Shown: positions 10,296 to 20,276, numbered from the stretch's first letter. The stretch: DNA of 64,000 nt from Brackiella oedipodis DSM 13743 (GCF_000621025.1 NZ_KK211205.1:509521-573520), one strand, 5' to 3'. Numbers and translations: made by a program. The notes: generated from the letters alone by a model not told the origin.

Positions 10296-10371
10296 GGGTG
10301 CTTAGCTCAGTTGGTAGAGCGGCGCCCTTACAAGGCGTAGGTCACAGGTTCGACCCCTGTAGCACCCACCA
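10296..10371 (+). tRNA. tRNA-Val(UAC)
   Basis: A 76-nt tRNA. The acceptor stem GGGTGCT pairs with AGCACCC, the D arm is GCTCAGTTGGTAGAGC, the anticodon loop is CTTACAA with anticodon TAC, the T loop is GTTCGAC, and the CCA end is encoded. Confidence 0.97.
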
Positions 10372-10511
10372 TCAGATGCTAAAGAGCAAGCGAGCAGAAA
10401 ATAAAGACTAAGATAGTTTCATCAGGTCAGAATAATCACAGAATAAATTTACAGAAATAAAAATCTAAAAAATAAATCTAAGTAGTCTATACAACAGAAT
10501 TCTTTGTGTTT

Positions 10512-10541
10512 AAGCGAAAATCAAATGGTTTTCGCTTTTTT
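10512..10541 (+). terminator. terminator downstream of tRNA-Val
   Basis: The stem AAGCGAAAA/TTTTCGCTT (10512-10520 with 10529-10537) is followed by a T tract. It is the first terminator after the tRNA. Confidence 0.8.
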
Positions 10542-10833
10542 ATTGTCTTTTTGAGGGGTTTTCTCTTTTTATCTAAGTGCTTAGTGCGATATTTAGCTTA
10601 TATCGTTGCTTATCGAGTTGCTATGTATTGTTGCATATATAGTTGTGTGGGCGAAATTGAATAATAACTAATATTATCCACTGTCTTATTAATCACTATT
10701 TAGTGAGCTGCTCGATCGCATGACCTGTATGCTTACCCGCATACTCCAGTCATTTCATACTCTCCGTGTCGCCAGTCGCCATATAATAAGTATGAAGTCA
10801 TAATCCTCCAGTCATAAATATAAACCATAAAAT
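10542..10833. other. gene-free AT-rich stretch before the argF-side hairpin
   Basis: I see no ORF with a ribosome site, no RNA gene and no strong repeat here. The wider gene-free interval runs from 10372 to 11044. Confidence 0.4.
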
Positions 10834-10871
10834 CACAAAACCCTGCTCTTCTATGAAGGCGGGGTTTTGTG
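10834..10871 (-). terminator. strong hairpin, possible distal argF terminator
   Basis: A 13-bp stem with one G-T pair (10834-10846 with 10859-10871) encloses a 12-nt loop. It lies about 170 bp after the argF stop. On the minus strand it is followed by ATTTTA rather than a clean T run, so termination is only moderately supported. Confidence 0.35.
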
Positions 10872-11044
10872 GCTTGGATCCATCGCTAGGAGTAGTTGCT
10901 GCGCGTAATGTAAGAATTAAGGTATAGCATTAATGGTTAGGATTAATCGATAAAGTGACTAGGAGTGGTCTTTGGGAGCTTGCTGGGCTCAGTATAGGTC
11001 CTCTATAGACCATCTATAAACCATCTCATAAGCCATCACTGACG

Positions 11045-12001
11045 TTATTTACATTCACCCACTAATAAAAATTCCATGAGCGCCTTTTGGGCGTGCAGAC
11101 GATTTTCGGCTTCGTCCCACACCACACTTTGTGGGCCATCAATGACTTCAGCGGTGACTTCTTCGCCGCGATGAGCCGGTAAGCAATGCATAAAGAGGGC
11201 ATCAGGCTTGGCCGCTTGCATGAGTCGTTGATCTACTTGCCAATCTTTGAAAGCCGCCTTACGTTTGACGTTTTCTTCTTCAAAGCCCATGCTGGTCCAG
11301 ACATCGGTGGTAATCATATCCGCCTCTTTACAGGCCGCGATTGGATCATCAAATTCTTCTAGGTGAGCGCGCTCAGCGGCGCTGATACGGTCAGATTGTA
11401 ATTGATAGCCCTGTGGTGCAGAGACATTCAGCTTAAAGTCCAGTAAACGTGCCGCCTGCAACCAAGTGTAAGACATATTGTTTTCGTCACCGATCCAAGT
11501 GATGGTTTTGCCTTTGATATCGCCTTTGTGCTCAATAAAGGTTAATAAATCCGCCAGAATTTGGCACGGGTGGAACTCATTGGTTAAACCATTAATCACA
11601 GGTACGCGCGAATGCTCAGCAAATTTTTCGAGACGTGTTTGCTCAAAGGTACGGATCATGACGATATCCACCATGCGAGAAATCACTCTAGCTGTATCCT
11701 CGATGGGTTCTGCACGCCCGAGCTGCGAATCATTCGAGGTCAAATTAATGACCACGCCGCCCATTTGGTACATACCCGCCTCAAAAGAGACACGAGTGCG
11801 AGTACTGGCTTTTTCAAAAATCATTGCCAAGGTCCGGTCATGCAAAGGCATATGCGGCTCGTAGTTTTTGAATTTTTGTTTGAGAAAACGAGCACGATTT
11901 AGTACGTAATTTATCTCTGCGGCACTGAAGTCATCTAGTCTCAAGAAATGCCGAATTGCAGAGCGTGACTCGGGTTTACCATTAGCTAATGTGCTGTCCA
12001 T
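11045..12001 (-). CDS. argF: ornithine carbamoyltransferase
   Basis: A 318-residue protein. The carbamoyl-phosphate loop STRTR is at residues 66-70 (FEKASTRTRVSFE). The ornithine side has the HPCQILADLLT block, and the catalytic HCLPAHRGEEV lies near the C-terminus. It makes citrulline from ornithine and carbamoyl phosphate in cytosolic arginine biosynthesis. It stands alone: no other arg genes are near, and the divergent neighbour is a DUF3579 gene. Length matches anabolic ArgF enzymes. Confidence 0.97.
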   Translation of the reverse strand: MDSTLANGKPESRSAIRHFLRLDDFSAAEINYVLNRARFLKQKFKNYEPHMPLHDRTLAMIFEKASTRTRVSFEAGMYQMGGVVINLTSNDSQLGRAEPIEDTARVISRMVDIVMIRTFEQTRLEKFAEHSRVPVINGLTNEFHPCQILADLLTFIEHKGDIKGKTITWIGDENNMSYTWLQAARLLDFKLNVSAPQGYQLQSDRISAAERAHLEEFDDPIAACKEADMITTDVWTSMGFEEENVKRKAAFKDWQVDQRLMQAAKPDALFMHCLPAHRGEEVTAEVIDGPQSVVWDEAENRLHAQKALMEFLLVGECK

Positions 12002-12233
12002 AAGGAATTCTTTAATAAAATGGTTTACAATAGGGTCTTTAGCAAAACATCTTCAACGACTAACCATAACAAAACGCTATAAATGGTTGAGGATGCCAAC
12101 AACTTTTTGGAGCACTTAGCCTATCATGGTTTGATTAGGCTAGAGGGCTTCATATTCAATTTTTAGCATAGCACAGAAAAATAATTTCGGTCTACAGCGC
12201 TAATTTTCAGTGAATTACTAGCAGGTTAATCGC

Positions 12234-12530
12234 GTGCAAAAATTAATCATCCAAGGTTTAACCCAAAGTGGCAAACGGTTTCGCCCCAGTGACTGGGCGG
12301 AACGGTTGGCAGGGGTCATGTCGCAATTTCAACCCCCAGGTCTCAAAATTAGCCATTTAGCGTATTCGCCTTACTGTACGCCTAGTTTTTATGAAGGCGT
12401 GAGAGCGGTGGTCGTGGATTACCGCCTCAAGGACTTTGAACCTAAGGCGTGGCAATTCTTGATGGATTTCGCATCTGATAATGAGTTGCGTCTGATCGAG
12501 AACCAAGACGCAGACTCGAACACCGCCTAA
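12234..12530 (+). CDS. DUF3579 family protein
   Basis: A 98-residue protein from a GTG start at 12234. The beginning MQKLIIQGLTQSGKRFRPSDWAERL and the block GVRAVVVDYRLKDFEPKAWQFLMDFA are hallmarks of DUF3579, a small soluble family found in betaproteobacteria and some relatives. No function is established. It is often found beside argF or argininosuccinate genes, and here it lies divergent from argF. A strong terminator follows, so it is a single-gene unit. Confidence 0.85.
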   Translation: MQKLIIQGLTQSGKRFRPSDWAERLAGVMSQFQPPGLKISHLAYSPYCTPSFYEGVRAVVVDYRLKDFEPKAWQFLMDFASDNELRLIENQDADSNTA

Positions 12531-12578
12531 ATACTCAGCACAAAGCCATAAAGCACTTGTTTAAATCCAAATTTCTAG

Positions 12579-12607
12579 GCAAACTTAAGCTTAAGTTTGC
12601 TTTTTTT
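12579..12607 (+). terminator. terminator of the DUF3579 gene
   Basis: A 22-bp perfect palindrome of GCAAACTTAAG and CTTAAGTTTGC (12579-12600) is followed by seven T. Confidence 0.9.
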
Positions 12608-12643
12608 GTATATATACGACAAATTTTATACAAAGTATCAAAT

Positions 12644-12662
12644 AATAATAAGTCTCATTATC
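12644..12662. promoter_or_regulatory. Fur-box-like operator upstream of the metal ABC importer
   Basis: Positions 12644-12662 match the 19-bp Fur consensus (GATAATGATAATCATTATC) at 14 of 19 positions, including the whole right half CATTATC. The site is 81 bp before the sitA-like start. Mn/Fe importers of this type are commonly repressed by Fur or MntR, which fits. Confidence 0.5.
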
Positions 12663-12743
12663 ATTTTATGTAATAATTACGGGATGCAAGACAGATCCAC
12701 CTGGCTTGCTATTTTCCGTTAATTTTTACAAATAGGTGCTTTT

Positions 12744-13643
12744 ATGCGTAAAGTATTATTGGTGGCGAGTGTGGCCGCTAGTTTATTAGTGGCAGCGATG
12801 CCTACTCATGCCAAAGACAAGCTCAAAGTCGTGACGACCTTTACGGTGATTCAAGATATTGCCCAAAATGTGGCAGGCAATGCCGCCGATGTAGAGTCCA
12901 TCACTAAAGTGGGGGCTGAGATTCACGAATATCAACCGACACCCAAAGACATCCTCAAGGCGCAGCAAGCGGACCTAATTTTGCATAATGGTTTAAACCT
13001 CGAAAAATGGTTTGAGCGTTTTTATGCCAATATCAAAGATCGTCCAAGCGTCGTCGTCACCGAGGGGATTACTCCAATCAATATTCAAAATGGTGAGGCT
13101 AAGGGCGATCCTAACCCACATGCATGGATGTCTCCGCAAAACGCTTTAATCTATGTCGATAATATCCGCAAGGCACTGATTAAGTATGATCCCGATCATG
13201 CCGACACCTACAATCACAATGCTCAGCAATACACCCAAAAAATCAAATCCATGGCAGAGCCACTCAAGCAAAAACTGCTTAGTGTGCCGCAAGGCAAGCG
13301 TTGGTTAGTCACGAGTGAGGGGGCGTTTAGTTATTTAGTGCGTGATTATGACTTCAAAGAGCTTTATCTCTGGCCGGTTAATTCTGAACAAGAAGGCACG
13401 CCGCAACAAGTCAAAAAAGTCATCGATACGGTGCGTCAACACCACATTCCTGTTGTATTTAGCGAGAGCACTGTCTCTAGTAAGCCCATGAAACAAGTAG
13501 TCAAAGAAACCGGTGCAGCGTACGGTGGTATCCTTTATGTAGACTCACTCTCAGCCAGTGATGGGCCTACGCCAACTTATTTAGATTTATTAAACACGAC
13601 AGTCAGTACCATCGTTAAGGGTTTTGAAGCGCATGCTCAATAA
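12744..13643 (+). CDS. sitA: Mn/Fe/Zn ABC importer, periplasmic binding protein (SitA/YfeA type)
   Basis: A 299-residue protein. A signal peptide of about 23 residues ([23 protein letters not shown]) ends at an Ala-x-Ala-like site. The mature part is a cluster A-I metal-binding protein with the four expected ligands in order: His61 (GAEIHEYQP), His126 (NPHAWMSP), Glu192 (TSEGAF) and Asp267 (YVDSLS). The His-His-Glu-Asp set and the lack of a long histidine-rich loop fit manganese/iron (SitA, YfeA) better than zinc (ZnuA). It is the first gene of a four-gene operon (binding protein, ATPase, two permeases), preceded by a Fur-box-like site. The metal is inferred. Confidence 0.92.
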   Translation: MRKVLLVASVAASLLVAAMPTHAKDKLKVVTTFTVIQDIAQNVAGNAADVESITKVGAEIHEYQPTPKDILKAQQADLILHNGLNLEKWFERFYANIKDRPSVVVTEGITPINIQNGEAKGDPNPHAWMSPQNALIYVDNIRKALIKYDPDHADTYNHNAQQYTQKIKSMAEPLKQKLLSVPQGKRWLVTSEGAFSYLVRDYDFKELYLWPVNSEQEGTPQQVKKVIDTVRQHHIPVVFSESTVSSKPMKQVVKETGAAYGGILYVDSLSASDGPTPTYLDLLNTTVSTIVKGFEAHAQ

Positions 13644-14541
13644 TCATCCCAATCCACAGCCACCTCTAGGAATTGCCATCCAAGATGTGGCTGTACGCTA
13701 TCTCAATGGCCATGTGGCGCTCTATGACGTAAATTTGTGCCTACATACGGGTTCTATTTGTGCGCTTGTAGGCGTCAATGGTAGCGGTAAATCGACCTTG
13801 TTTAAGTCCATTATGGGTTTAGTCAGCCCCCAAAAAGGGCAGATTGCCATCCATGGTCTTACTGTCAAAGCCGCTCTCAAGCAGAATTTAGTCGCTTATG
13901 TACCCCAAAACGAAGAGGTCGATTGGCAGTTCCCTGTGTCCGTCCAAGATGTGGTCTTGATGGGGCGCTATGGTCATATGGGGTGGCTGCGCCGCCCCAA
14001 GGCAGGCGATCTAGAAAAAGTCCACGCATCACTACAACGTGTTGGGGTAGAGCATTTAGCTCAGCGACAAATTGGCGAACTGTCTGGCGGCCAAAAGAAA
14101 CGCGTATTCTTGGCACGTGCCTTGGCTCAAGAAAGCAATATTATTTTATTAGACGAGCCCTTCACGGGTGTGGATGTCAAAACCGAAGATGCGATTATGC
14201 GTTTGCTCATTGATTTGCGCGATGAAGGCCATTTAATTTTGATCTCAACGCATAACCTCGGAACGATTCCCGAGTTTTGTGATGAAGTCGCCATGCTTAA
14301 TCGCACGGTATTATTGCATGGCCCGACACAAGAAGTATTTACCAAAGAAAATCTCAGCCAAGTCTTTGGTGGTGTGTTGCGTCATTTGAGTTTAGGTGGC
14401 AGAGATTTACATGACGATGATGATGAGCGTCTAGTGACTGTCTTGACCGACGACGAAAGGGCGGCTGTCTTTTACGGGCGTGATAAACAAAATAAACCCA
14501 TTGGCCAATTTATTTATCCACCCAAAAAACCAAGGCAGTAA
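13633..14541 (+). CDS. sitB: Mn/Fe ABC importer ATPase (SitB/YfeB type)
   Basis: The frame can open at TTG 13624, but the ATG at 13633 (MLNNHPNPQ) has AAGGG at a workable 11 bp, so I prefer it. Start and sitA stop overlap by 11 bp. Walker A is GVNGSGKST, the ABC signature is LSGGQKKRV, Walker B is [12 protein letters not shown], and the H-loop is STHNLG. This is a complete ATPase of about 302 residues. The last 50 residues form a charged extension (DDDDERLV...). It powers import through the two following permeases. Confidence 0.93.
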   Translation: MLNNHPNPQPPLGIAIQDVAVRYLNGHVALYDVNLCLHTGSICALVGVNGSGKSTLFKSIMGLVSPQKGQIAIHGLTVKAALKQNLVAYVPQNEEVDWQFPVSVQDVVLMGRYGHMGWLRRPKAGDLEKVHASLQRVGVEHLAQRQIGELSGGQKKRVFLARALAQESNIILLDEPFTGVDVKTEDAIMRLLIDLRDEGHLILISTHNLGTIPEFCDEVAMLNRTVLLHGPTQEVFTKENLSQVFGGVLRHLSLGGRDLHDDDDERLVTVLTDDERAAVFYGRDKQNKPIGQFIYPPKKPRQ

Positions 14542-14543
14542 TT

Positions 14544-15413
14544 ATGTGGCACTTGATTTTAGAACCCTTTAGTTATGACTTTATGTACAAAGCCATATGG
14601 GTAAGCATGGCCGTCGGTGGTATTTGTGCATTGCTGTCTTGCTTTTTAATTCTCAAAGGTTGGTCTTTAATAGGTGATGCCTTATCGCACTCAGTCGTAC
14701 CGGGGGTTGCACTCGCTTATCATTTATCCTTTCCCTTTGCTTTTGGTGCATTTTTTTCGGGGTTACTGGCGGCGCTTTCTATTTTATGGATACGTGCCGT
14801 GACTCGCCTCAAAGAAGACACCATTATTGGTTTGATTTTCACCTCATTTTTTGCCGCGGGCTTGCTGATAATTTCGCTATATCCCAGTCAGATTCAGATT
14901 CAAACCATTATTATGGGTAATGTGCTGGGCATTGCTGATTCTGATATTTGGCAGATTGTCATCATTACGGGAGTGACGGCTTGCGTGATGCTGTTTTGCT
15001 GGCGTTCTATGCTATTGGTATTTTTCGATGAAGTGCAAGCCGTGACCGTTGGCATTAGGCCAATCATTTATAAGGTGTTGTTTTTTGTCTTACTAAGTGC
15101 GAGTGTGGTGGCGGCGTTGCAAACCGTCGGCGCCATTCTCGTCATTGCGATGGTGATTACACCAGGGGCTACGGCCTATTTACTCACTGATAAATTTCCA
15201 CGAATGATTGCTATTGCCATGGTGATAGGTGTTTTGAGTAGTGGTATAGGCGCTTATCTTAGTTACTTCCTTAACGGCGCCACGGGTGGTACGATTGTCA
15301 CCCTTCAAACAGCCGTTTTTGTCTTGGCTTTTTTGTTTGCCCCTAAATATGGTTATAGCCAACACTGGCGTCAGCTAAAGCAAGCAGAACAGTCACCAGC
15401 AGGGGAGAAATAA
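14544..15413 (+). CDS. sitC: Mn/Fe ABC importer permease 1 (SitC/YfeC type)
   Basis: A 289-residue protein with about eight membrane segments. The ABC-3 permease blocks are clear: LKGWSLIGDALSHSVVPGVALAY near the N-terminus and VGAILVIAMVITPGATAYLL in the second half. It starts 2 bp after the ATPase stop. Two permease genes in one operon are typical of Sit/Yfe systems, in contrast to the single ZnuB permease, and this supports the Mn/Fe assignment. Confidence 0.92.
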   Translation: MWHLILEPFSYDFMYKAIWVSMAVGGICALLSCFLILKGWSLIGDALSHSVVPGVALAYHLSFPFAFGAFFSGLLAALSILWIRAVTRLKEDTIIGLIFTSFFAAGLLIISLYPSQIQIQTIIMGNVLGIADSDIWQIVIITGVTACVMLFCWRSMLLVFFDEVQAVTVGIRPIIYKVLFFVLLSASVVAALQTVGAILVIAMVITPGATAYLLTDKFPRMIAIAMVIGVLSSGIGAYLSYFLNGATGGTIVTLQTAVFVLAFLFAPKYGYSQHWRQLKQAEQSPAGEK

Positions 15414-16282
15414 TGTCGTTCTTACAAGAATTTTTTGTGCTCCCTTTAGAGCTGGATTTTATGCGCCAGGCCCTGTTCGTGGCCGTATTAACCGCTGCTG
15501 TATGCTCTGTTTTATCGTGTTTTTTAGTACTCAAAGGTTGGTCCCTAATGGGGGATGCTATTTCACATGCCGTATTGCCAGGGATTGTGCTGGCTTTTGT
15601 GTGGCAATTGCCCTTGGCCTTGGGCGCATTTGTGGCAGGTTTGCTATGTGCGAGCTTGTCAGGTTTCCTCACTCAGCAATCCAGGCTTAAGCAAGATACC
15701 GCCATGGGCATTGTCTTTTCCGGTATGTTTGCGGTGGGCATCGTGTTATTTGTCCGTATCAAAACCAATCAGCACTTAGGTCATATTCTTTTTGGTAACT
15801 TACTCGGTATCCCCAAAGCAGAATTGCTTCAATCTATTGTCTTGTCCTTAGTGGTATTGGCAGTGCTTGTGCTCAAATGGAAGGACTTCATGCTTTTTTG
15901 TTTTGATGTCAGCCATGCGCGTGTTTGTGGCCTATCGGTGCGTTTTCTGCACTATGCCTTGCTTACTTTATTGTCCTTGACCATTGTCAGCGCCATGCAA
16001 GCGGTGGGGGTGATTCTCGTCGTCGCTTTATTAATTGCCCCCGGCGCATGTGCCTATATGTTGTGCAAGCGCTTTGCTCCTATGCTCTGGACGGCCTTGC
16101 TGATTTCGGTCAGTTCGGCCGTGTTAGGCGTGTTTTTAAGCTTTTATTTAGATGCAGACACAGGACCGATGATTGTAGTGGTGCATGCGTTGGTATTTTT
16201 GTTAATAATGCTCGGTAAGGCGTTCAAGAACCTATTTACTAAAAAGCAAACAGTGGCTTTACCAGCCGTGCATAAAACCTAA
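15413..16282 (+). CDS. sitD: Mn/Fe ABC importer permease 2 (SitD/YfeD type)
   Basis: A 289-residue paralogue of the preceding permease with the same blocks (LKGWSLMGDAISHAVLPGIVLAF, VGVILVVALLIAPGACAYML). Its ATG overlaps the previous TAA by one base, so translation is coupled. It is the last gene of the importer operon and ends before a bidirectional terminator shared with rpsT. Confidence 0.92.
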   Translation: MSFLQEFFVLPLELDFMRQALFVAVLTAAVCSVLSCFLVLKGWSLMGDAISHAVLPGIVLAFVWQLPLALGAFVAGLLCASLSGFLTQQSRLKQDTAMGIVFSGMFAVGIVLFVRIKTNQHLGHILFGNLLGIPKAELLQSIVLSLVVLAVLVLKWKDFMLFCFDVSHARVCGLSVRFLHYALLTLLSLTIVSAMQAVGVILVVALLIAPGACAYMLCKRFAPMLWTALLISVSSAVLGVFLSFYLDADTGPMIVVVHALVFLLIMLGKAFKNLFTKKQTVALPAVHKT

Positions 16283-16323
16283 GAGCTAACGACATGTTTG
16301 GTGATTCAAGCCCGAGCCAATAC

Positions 16324-16354
16324 AAAAAAAGCTGCGTCGCAAACGCAGCTTTTT
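16324..16354. terminator. bidirectional terminator between sitD and rpsT
   Basis: The stem GCTGCGT/ACGCAGC (16331-16337 with 16343-16349) has an A7 run on its left and T5 on its right. It sits between convergent genes and can end transcripts from both sides. Confidence 0.88.
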
Positions 16355-16384
16355 GGAGAAGAATCTGACGAAATTGCCTAGCGC

Positions 16385-16651
16385 TTAGGCAGTCATTGCC
16401 TTGATAGCGGCAGCCAAACGGCTTTTGTGACGAGCCGCTTTATTTTTGTGGATGATATTTTTGTCCGCTACGCGATCAATAACGCTAGTGGCTTTGACAA
16501 AGGCTTCGTTTGCTTTGCTTTGGTCGCCAGCTTCAATTTGTTTACGAACGCTCTTGATAGAAGTGCGCATTAAAGAACGTAAACTAGAGTTGTGTTTGTT
16601 ACGAGCAATGTTTTGACGTGCACGTTTACGTGCTTGATTAGTATTTGCCAT
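16385..16651 (-). CDS. rpsT: 30S ribosomal protein S20
   Basis: An 88-residue basic protein beginning [31 protein letters not shown], the standard S20 sequence. It is all helical and binds 16S rRNA early in 30S assembly. It is a single gene with a hairpin in its leader, and murJ lies upstream in the same direction, a neighbourhood seen in other betaproteobacteria. Confidence 0.98.
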   Translation of the reverse strand: MANTNQARKRARQNIARNKHNSSLRSLMRTSIKSVRKQIEAGDQSKANEAFVKATSVIDRVADKNIIHKNKAARHKSRLAAAIKAMTA

Positions 16652-16688
16652 ATGATTTAGCTTCCTGAATTCTTCTCTGTTTAAGGGG

Positions 16689-16711
16689 GAGCTGCACCGA
16701 TCCGGCAGCTC
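16689..16711 (-). promoter_or_regulatory. hairpin in the rpsT leader
   Basis: The 7-bp stem GAGCTGC/GCAGCTC (16689-16695 with 16705-16711) lies 38-60 bp upstream of the rpsT start. A possible -10 (TATAAC on the minus strand, near 16715-16720) sits just beyond it. It could take part in S20 autoregulation; that is inference. Confidence 0.35.
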
Positions 16712-17154
16712 AAGGTTATAGTCTATCTTTGTGATCCAATTTGCTATGCCCTCATTCAGTTAAGGACTCACAAAAACACTCCCTCACACACCCTGATATT
16801 AGATAATGCTATCGTGAACTAAAAAGAGCCAACAATATAATGAATCACAGGCCAACTACTCAGTTACTCAACGACTTCAACTACTGTAAGTTAGCCCACT
16901 TTGCTATTAACTACTAAAGCATTTTTGCTATTTCTTGCTATAAATGCTTAAAATTAATGCTTAAAACGCCTCTATGCTAGAAACCTACTATAAGTCCTAT
17001 AACTATAAGTCCTATAACTTTAAAGGTACTCTAATTTTAGAGGCACTATAATTTAATAAAGATTTAAATTGTACCATATTTTCGAGATTAAACAAGCGCT
17101 TATTGATGACTAAAGCAATCGTCTAAACGCTCAAAAACGCGACTGCTAAGGCCT
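16712..17154. other. gene-free AT-rich interval between rpsT and murJ
   Basis: Apart from rpsT promoter sequence at its left end and the 15-bp tandem repeat at 16987-17016, I see no ORF with a ribosome site, no RNA gene and no clear terminator for murJ. Confidence 0.5.
16987..17016. repeat. two exact tandem copies of a 15-bp unit
   Basis: ACTATAAGTCCTATA occurs twice head to tail (16987-17001 and 17002-17016) without mismatch, within AT-rich DNA. Function unknown. Confidence 0.85.
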
Positions 17155-18771
17155 TTAGCGGCTCTGGCGGCGCAACAAGTCTTTAGCTTTAATACCACAA
17201 AAGCTCATGACAATAAAATACAGCACAGCACTGCTGACAATGACCGCAAATAAAAGGAGCAAACGCCAGATCACAAAGTTCAGAGACCCGAAATAATGCC
17301 ATTGTGCGCTCAATTGCCATAACCAACCGTGGTGAGCTTCTTGAGTCCAGACAATGTGCTGACCGCACCACCATAACCAGACGGCCATCGCGAGTAGAGC
17401 GGGAATGATTTGCATAAAAAAGCGTAACCAAGAAGCGCTAGGTAAATAAATCTGCCTTTTGCGCAGACCACGATATAAGCAAAGCGCATTAAGGGTGGCG
17501 CCCAGGCCGATAGATAAGGCTAATCCCGCGTGCTTGAAAAGCGGTACGAACAGCAGATTCATGAGCTGTGTGCAAAGTAAGACAAAAATAGCGATTTTGA
17601 CCGGTGTGCGAATATCTTGTTTAGCATAAAAACCGGGCGCCAAAATTTTGACACTTAGAATCCCTAATAAGCCAAATCCATAGGCAAAAACAGCGGTTTG
17701 CGTTTGTGCTACGTCTTGGGCCTTAAAGGCACCGTAGTTAAAGAGGGTAGCCACCAAGCCATTGCCCAGTAGGGCTAGACCCAGCATGCAGGGCAATCCC
17801 AGAATGAAGACAAGTCGCAACCCCCAGTCCATGAGATGACTGTATTGTTGCTTGTCATCGCGTGCATAGGCCGCCGATAAACTGGGCAGTAATACTGTCC
17901 CTAAGGCAACACCTAGCAAGGCGGTAGGAAACTCCATGAGGCGATCCGCAAAGGATAACCAACTAACACTGCCATCCGGGAGCCAGGTGGCGATATTGGT
18001 ATTAATAAGAATAGAGATTTGTGCCACTGACACGCCCAATGTCGCGGGCCCCATTTGCTTGATAATACGGCGCACATAGGGGTTGCTCCAGGCGCTTTTA
18101 AGACGTAAGTGTGGGCGTGGTAACATCCCAATCTTGTGTAAAGCCAGCCATTGCACCAGTAATTGTAAAACGCCACCGATCATCACCCCCACGGCCAAGG
18201 CGTAGATCGGCTCAGAAAAATAATCGACCCATAAGAAGCACGAAGCAATCATGGATAGGTTGAGCAATATGGGCGTAAATGCAGGGATGGCAAATTTGCG
18301 CCAGGTATTAAGCACCCCCGAGGCCAGAGCCACCAAAGACATACAAAAGATATAGGGGAACATGACACGGGTCATCCAAACCGCTGAGGCGAAGGGACTG
18401 TGACTGTCTTGGCTGTGCTCCATGCCAGTGGCCATGATCCAAACGACCACCGGAGCGAAGATGGCCCCCAAAATACTGACGAGTAAGAGCACGGAGGCGA
18501 GCACCAGCGTGACATGATCGACTAAAGTTTTAACCTCGTTAGCACTGTATTTTTCTTTGTGCGCGCCCAATATTGGCACAAATGCTTGTGAAAAAGCGCC
18601 CTCAGCAAAGAGGCGTCTGAGCAAATTGGGAATTCTAAAAGCGACCCAAAATGCATCGGTTAAGGCATTACTACCAAAGGTGCGCGCAATCACAACATCA
18701 CGAGCCAAACCGCTGATTCGTGATAATAAAGTAAGGCCGCTAATGGTAGCGGCTGATTTAAATAGACTCAT
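17155..18771 (-). CDS. murJ: lipid II flippase MurJ (MviN)
   Basis: A 538-residue protein with about 14 membrane helices. It starts MSLFKSAATISGLTLLSRISGLARDVVIARTFG, a textbook MurJ N-terminus, and includes RIPNLLRRLFAEGAFSQAFVPIL. MurJ moves lipid-linked peptidoglycan precursor across the inner membrane and is essential in most bacteria. A terminator-like hairpin lies only a few bases upstream of its ATG, and there is no convincing ribosome site, so expression may depend on read-through from the adk-SDR run or on that hairpin. Confidence 0.96.
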   Translation of the reverse strand: MSLFKSAATISGLTLLSRISGLARDVVIARTFGSNALTDAFWVAFRIPNLLRRLFAEGAFSQAFVPILGAHKEKYSANEVKTLVDHVTLVLASVLLLVSILGAIFAPVVVWIMATGMEHSQDSHSPFASAVWMTRVMFPYIFCMSLVALASGVLNTWRKFAIPAFTPILLNLSMIASCFLWVDYFSEPIYALAVGVMIGGVLQLLVQWLALHKIGMLPRPHLRLKSAWSNPYVRRIIKQMGPATLGVSVAQISILINTNIATWLPDGSVSWLSFADRLMEFPTALLGVALGTVLLPSLSAAYARDDKQQYSHLMDWGLRLVFILGLPCMLGLALLGNGLVATLFNYGAFKAQDVAQTQTAVFAYGFGLLGILSVKILAPGFYAKQDIRTPVKIAIFVLLCTQLMNLLFVPLFKHAGLALSIGLGATLNALCLYRGLRKRQIYLPSASWLRFFMQIIPALLAMAVWLWWCGQHIVWTQEAHHGWLWQLSAQWHYFGSLNFVIWRLLLLFAVIVSSAVLYFIVMSFCGIKAKDLLRRQSR

Positions 18772-18776
18772 ACAAC

Positions 18777-18802
18777 TAAAAAGGCCTGCCGACTGCAGGC
18801 CT
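18777..18802 (-). terminator. hairpin between the SDR gene and murJ
   Basis: The stem AGGCCTGC/GCAGGCCT (18782-18789 with 18795-18802) is followed on the minus strand by a T run. It lies 20 bp after the SDR stop and ends about 6 bp before the murJ start, so it may end the upstream operon or act as an attenuator for murJ. Confidence 0.65.
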
Positions 18803-18821
18803 GATGGTGCTTAGTTTGGGA

Positions 18822-19580
18822 TTATTTGGGTTGCATACGAATGGCCCCGTCCAGACGGATGGTTTCGCCATTGAGCATCTCGTTGGTAATGATACTCTGG
18901 ACTAGTTTGGCATAATCCTCTGGTTTGCCTAAACGTTTGGGGAAAGGGATATCGGCCGCGAGAGAGTCTTGAACTTCTTGTGGCATACCAAACATCATCG
19001 GAGTGGCGAAGATACCCGGGGCAATGGTGACGCAACGAATACCGCTACTGGCCAAGTCACGTGCAATCGGCAATGTCATGCCGACCACGCCCCCCTTGGA
19101 GGCGGAGTAAGCCGCCTGACCGATTTGGCCCTCGTAGGCAGCGACTGAAGCTGTGTTGATAATCACGCCGCGCTCGCCAGTGGCTTCGGGCTCATTGCCT
19201 TGCATCTGAGCCGCCACCAAGCGGATCATATTGAAGGTACCAATAAGATTGATGCTAATCACTTTTTGAAATAAGTCCAATTGATGCGGACCTTTTTTGC
19301 CAACAGTGCGTTGCGCAGGAGCAATGCCTGCACAGTTGACTAAGCCAAAAATAGACCCTTGCTGTTGCGCCGCGGCAATCACTTTTTGGATGTCTTGTTC
19401 TTGGGTGACATCACAATGTACAAAGGTTTGTTGTAGCTCTTTGGCGGTGGCTTGGCCGGCTTCGTCTTGGACATCGGCAATCACCACTTTAGCGCCGTTT
19501 TGGACAAGCATTTTGGCGGTGCCTTGACCCAGACCTGAGGCGCCACCAGTGACGATAAAGACCTTGTTAGCAATTTCCAT
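18822..19580 (-). CDS. SDR-family 3-hydroxyacyl-CoA dehydrogenase (HSD17B10-like)
   Basis: A 252-residue short-chain dehydrogenase. The NAD-binding TGGASGLG is at residues 11-18, with an acidic residue after beta2 (VVIADVQDE) that favours NAD. The VNCAGIAP block and catalytic Ser145, Tyr158 and Lys162 (YSASK) are present. The sequence resembles type II 3-hydroxyacyl-CoA / 2-methyl-3-hydroxybutyryl-CoA dehydrogenases of fatty-acid and isoleucine breakdown. It follows adk by 30 bp in the same direction. The substrate is inferred from overall similarity. Confidence 0.85.
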   Translation of the reverse strand: MEIANKVFIVTGGASGLGQGTAKMLVQNGAKVVIADVQDEAGQATAKELQQTFVHCDVTQEQDIQKVIAAAQQQGSIFGLVNCAGIAPAQRTVGKKGPHQLDLFQKVISINLIGTFNMIRLVAAQMQGNEPEATGERGVIINTASVAAYEGQIGQAAYSASKGGVVGMTLPIARDLASSGIRCVTIAPGIFATPMMFGMPQEVQDSLAADIPFPKRLGKPEDYAKLVQSIITNEMLNGETIRLDGAIRMQPK

Positions 19581-19610
19581 ACAGTACCTCCTTTTTGAGC
19601 GGGTGGGTGA

Positions 19611-20276
<666 letters not shown>

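Noticed and set aside
10229-10411. 60-residue ORF covering tRNA-Val
   Set aside because: It translates straight through the promoter and the tRNA gene.
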